DNA from: Waddliaceae bacterium
GTDB taxonomy: Bacteria; Chlamydiota; Chlamydiia; Chlamydiales; SLFE01
Length of the DNA stretch: 8,779 nt
Direction of reading: 5' to 3'
Assembly: GCA_007124415.1 (NCBI GenBank)
Contig: SLFE01000142.1
Span: 1-8,779, forward strand
Under the pieces are notes generated by a model that ran no database searches, was not told the origin of the DNA, and saw only the letters and a list, made by a program, of their open reading frames with translations. This document shows, piece by piece, positions 6,687-8,779 of the stretch. The translations under genes were made by a program, and so were the position numbers. The stretch's first letter is position 1. Each line of letters starts with the position of its first letter.

Positions 6687-7406
6687 TCAGCTAAAACTTT
6701 TTTGGATTGTCAGGAAGCCCCGCGACTGCCCGCGGCCGTTTATGGTTCGCATAGCCTTGAACAGAGCGTCTGCCTTGACCCAATAAGGAGGGTATTTGAA
6801 CCTGGCCACATCCAGCACCAAAAATGAGTCGCTTTTTGAGTCATAGGCGGCAACCGGCGACCAGTGCCCGCTTCCTCTTTGATTGATTTGGCTTCGTTCA
6901 AAATTTGCGAGAACGATTTGATGGGGATTTTGCAGCGAATGAAGAAGCTGCTCCCGAAGCCGGGCATCTGACATTGAAAGGGCTTGGTACTGATTCACCT
7001 TTATCGGCAGAGTCTTTAAAATCGCTGTCAGCTGATTAAAGGAGAGTCCTCCTTTTTCGATGGTATTTTTTCCGACCACTCTTTCTGCAACCTTGGCGAC
7101 GAATCCGGTTTGAGTGAAGAGGCTGAAGCTGCCAATCCGGCTGCACTCCGGAGACTTGACGGAGAGGGCGTTCAAAGCGACGACAGAGCTGGCTACGCCG
7201 CAGTAAAGCGGGTGTATCTGCCCTTCGAAAAATCTTAGAAGCTTGAAGGCTTGATCATTGGCGTCACTTGAGCTCAGCCGCTCGGCCGCTCTTGGCGAAT
7301 CCCACTCCACCCACGTATTCTGCCAGTCTCCAGCCTGCAAAAAAGAGGCGCTGAAGAAAAGAAGCAGTGACAATATGACTTTTTTAGTTTTCAAGTATTG
7401 TGACAT
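6687..7406 (-). CDS. Exported phytochelatin synthase-like cysteine peptidase
   Basis: Member of the phytochelatin synthase (papain-fold) family; bacterial members mainly cut glutathione to gamma-Glu-Cys and glycine. The 239-residue protein has a signal peptide (MSQYLKTKK, then VILSLLLFFSASFLQA) with likely cleavage after A25, so it acts in the periplasm or outside. The catalytic triad is complete: C69 in HPLYCGVASSVVALNAL, H181 in GSGHWSPVAAY, and D199 in LVLDVARFKYPPYWV. The 18-residue His-Asp spacing equals that recalled for Arabidopsis PCS1 (H162/D180) and Nostoc PCS. The single-domain architecture lacks the Cys-rich C-terminal domain of plants. The start at 7406 is chosen because it gives the signal peptide and has GGGAGGG at 7416-7422; a start at 7475 would put 23 residues ahead of it. 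It overlaps the 3' end of the F-box gene by 23 nt. Confidence 0.88.
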   Translation of the reverse strand: MSQYLKTKKVILSLLLFFSASFLQAGDWQNTWVEWDSPRAAERLSSSDANDQAFKLLRFFEGQIHPLYCGVASSVVALNALSVKSPECSRIGSFSLFTQTGFVAKVAERVVGKNTIEKGGLSFNQLTAILKTLPIKVNQYQALSMSDARLREQLLHSLQNPHQIVLANFERSQINQRGSGHWSPVAAYDSKSDSFLVLDVARFKYPPYWVKADALFKAMRTINGRGQSRGFLTIQKSFS

Positions 7407-8730
7407 TAATATTTTCCCTCCCAAGGAGTGCACGATTAATATTTGTCTCATCGTCTTGCTTAATGATAATCTCAAGGTCGGTTAATTTAGTGAGTTTGTT
7501 TTTCGGAATCGGCGAAAACGACGGGTAAAGACAGGCGCCTATTGACAGCTCACGCAAGTTGTCCATTTCAAATATACAAGGAGGAAATCTAGTGAGTTGT
7601 GTGTTGGAGATGTCGAGGACTTTAAGTTTTTTCAATTGTGCTGCCGATTCCGGCATGTATTCGATGGGGTTGTTATAAAGAGAAAGGATTTCGAGGTCGG
7701 AAAAATTGCCGATCCAATCAGGAAGGACAGTAATCCTATTGTCTTCAAGGTTGAGATTTTTCAGATTACCTAAATATTTAATGGGATCAGGCACTAAATC
7801 GAATTCATTGAGATCGAGATTCAGAGTTGTAAGTGATTGCAAGTTTTTAACACAATCAGGGATTCTAGAAAGAAAGTTATCAGTAACTTCCAGAATTTCA
7901 AGTTTTGTCAGATTGCCGATCCAATTCGGCAGCAAGTTGAGCCTATTATCTTTTAAGTTCAGTTTTTTTAGATTTGTCAGAAGTTGAAGCTTGTCAGGAA
8001 GGTAAATTAGGTTCAGGTCTGAAAGGTTAAGATCTCTAATTGGATTAAGCTTGTCCATGTTCTTCTCAACCCATTCATTAAACAATGAGTTGGCATGTTT
8101 TGAATCCCAGCTTATATGGAGGTCATTAGGTATTTCATGCGGGATTTTCTCTGCCAGGGCGATTTTACTCCAGACTTGAATAATATTCTGGCTCATTACG
8201 TACCCCGCCAGCTTCAAGTGATCGTCGGTGGACAAATACCCCCTCTCATATTCAAATATAATGCATACGATAGTTTCGGGAGCATTTTGCGTAAAATGCT
8301 TAATACATTCAACTAGACTGCCGGGGTCAAGAGCTTCGTGGTAGGGAATCAGCTTCTCCAGCTTCGCTGCGGTCTTTGGACCTTTTTTCAAGTGTTCAGG
8401 GATAAATACGCCTATTCCTCCTGCCATCTTCAAAATCCCCTTAAAGGGGGTTGTTATCGCCTCTCTGTACGGGACATCAACTCTATTGACGAGACCGTCT
8501 ATCCTATTGGCAATCGCTTTCCAGAGTAGGTTGTCGGCTGTCATTTCATGACAATAAAAGTTGACCAGAGATACCTTCAGGAGATCCTCGATATCCAGGA
8601 AGCTGAATATATGCATGAGCAATTCCGAGGGGAGAGTGTTAATGGGAGGGGGCTCGATCTTTTGTATTTTTTGCTGCGGCTGCAATGGCAGCTCGCCATC
8701 ATTAGAGCGTTTGTTGTTTTGTATATTCAT
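7384..8730 (-). CDS. F-box and leucine-rich-repeat protein, candidate host-targeted effector
   Basis: A 448-residue protein with eukaryote-type architecture. Residues 1-29 are polar and probably disordered (Gln/Pro/Lys-rich). Residues about 32-72 form an F-box: LPSELLMHIFSFLDIEDLL, then KVSLVNFYCHEMTADNLLWK. Residues 73-230 are mostly helical with no recognised domain. Residues 231-391 hold seven 23-residue LRRs of the form LxxLxLxxNxLxxLPxxIxxLxx, with an eighth degenerate repeat to about 415 and a C-terminal tail. In eukaryotes F-box proteins bind Skp1 and place LRR-bound targets on SCF ubiquitin ligases; a similar role after delivery into an amoeba host is inferred. There is no Sec signal, as expected for type III secretion. 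A TATAAT lies 35 nt upstream, but no Shine-Dalgarno match is seen. The gene is clearly more AT-rich than the left part (20 of 60 bases are G/C at 7861-7920). Confidence 0.88.
   Translation of the reverse strand: MNIQNNKRSNDGELPLQPQQKIQKIEPPPINTLPSELLMHIFSFLDIEDLLKVSLVNFYCHEMTADNLLWKAIANRIDGLVNRVDVPYREAITTPFKGILKMAGGIGVFIPEHLKKGPKTAAKLEKLIPYHEALDPGSLVECIKHFTQNAPETIVCIIFEYERGYLSTDDHLKLAGYVMSQNIIQVWSKIALAEKIPHEIPNDLHISWDSKHANSLFNEWVEKNMDKLNPIRDLNLSDLNLIYLPDKLQLLTNLKKLNLKDNRLNLLPNWIGNLTKLEILEVTDNFLSRIPDCVKNLQSLTTLNLDLNEFDLVPDPIKYLGNLKNLNLEDNRITVLPDWIGNFSDLEILSLYNNPIEYMPESAAQLKKLKVLDISNTQLTRFPPCIFEMDNLRELSIGACLYPSFSPIPKNKLTKLTDLEIIIKQDDETNINRALLGRENINVTILEN
7416..7422 (-). promoter_or_regulatory. 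Ribosome binding site inside the F-box gene for the phytochelatin synthase-like gene
   Basis: On the minus strand the sequence reads GGGAGGG, about 10 nt before the ATG at 7406. It lies within the last codons of the F-box/LRR gene. Ribosomes finishing that gene could re-initiate here, which links output of the two proteins. Confidence 0.6.
7558..8040 (-). repeat. Seven tandem 23-codon leucine-rich repeats
   Basis: Seven repeats of exactly 69 nt encode LRRs at residues 231-253, 254-276, 277-299, 300-322, 323-345, 346-368 and 369-391. Repeats 2-3 resemble repeats 5-6 more than their neighbours: LNLKDNRLNLLPNWIGNL pairs with LNLEDNRITVLPDWIGNF, each followed by LEIL. At DNA level ATTGCCGATCCAAT occurs at 7705-7718 and 7912-7925, exactly 207 nt (three repeats) apart. 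A second similar pair, CCTATT at 7735 and 7942, keeps the same offset. Confidence 0.85.
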
Positions 8731-8764
8731 AACTACATTTAAACAGGTTGATTATTAAGCTTAA

Positions 8765-8770
8765 ATTATA
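8765..8770 (-). promoter_or_regulatory. Candidate -10 box of the F-box operon
   Basis: The minus strand reads TATAAT at 8770 to 8765, a perfect match to the sigma-70 (chlamydial sigma-66) -10 consensus. Transcription would begin near 8757-8759, giving a leader of about 28 nt. The -35 element would lie at about 8788-8793, outside the window, so only half of the promoter can be seen, and the surrounding sequence is A/T-rich enough for chance matches. Confidence 0.45.
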
Positions 8771-8779
8771 AAATAAAAA

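Noticed and set aside
6645..6827. Plus-strand open frame near the junction of the MFS and phytochelatin synthase-like genes
   Set aside because: It overlaps conserved coding sequence of the opposite strand and has no ribosome binding site at its start or recognisable product.
7407..7475. Longer form of the phytochelatin synthase-like protein starting at 7475
   Set aside because: The added 23 residues would precede a typical signal peptide, and the start lies further inside the F-box gene; 7406 has a good Shine-Dalgarno sequence.

Overview
The window looks like chromosome from an environmental (amoeba-associated, Parachlamydiales-type) member of the Chlamydiae. Two observations support this. 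The run rsfS - fabF - Nudix hydrolase matches, from memory, the order CT769-CT770-CT771 of Chlamydia trachomatis. A eukaryote-like F-box/leucine-rich-repeat (LRR) protein, a family known to be expanded in amoeba-infecting chlamydiae, sits at the right end. The presence of nadD and a glutamine synthetase suggests more biosynthetic capacity than the animal-pathogenic chlamydiae. The genus cannot be fixed from the sequence alone.

Region 1 (1-4839, + strand) is a tightly packed housekeeping cluster: type III glutamine synthetase (5' end outside the window), nadD, rsfS, fabF (strikingly plastid KAS I-like), a Nudix hydrolase of the Ap4A-hydrolase type, and mscL with a C-terminal zinc ribbon. Gaps run from a 4-nt overlap to 20 nt, so this is probably one transcription unit covering nitrogen assimilation, NAD synthesis, ribosome silencing, fatty acid elongation, nucleotide clean-up and osmotic protection.

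Region 2 (4840-5373, + strand) has a 74-nt AT-rich spacer with a weak possible promoter. It is followed by two small envelope genes: a 56-residue DUF1328/YtjA-type membrane protein with an excellent ribosome binding site, and a 90-residue lipoprotein with a TTG start.

Region 3 (5370-8779, - strand) reads right to left as a likely three-gene operon. An F-box/LRR protein (candidate host-targeted ubiquitin-ligase adaptor) comes first. A secreted phytochelatin-synthase-like cysteine peptidase follows, its start lying inside the end of the F-box gene. An MHS-family MFS metabolite:H+ symporter is last. A TATAAT box lies upstream of the F-box gene at the window edge. The operon ends tail-to-tail with the lipoprotein gene, the two stop codons overlapping.

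The most unusual content is region 3: a eukaryote-like effector candidate, an exported glutathione-cleaving-type enzyme and a small-metabolite importer that may be co-expressed. No tRNA, rRNA, CRISPR array, IS element or attachment site was recognised.
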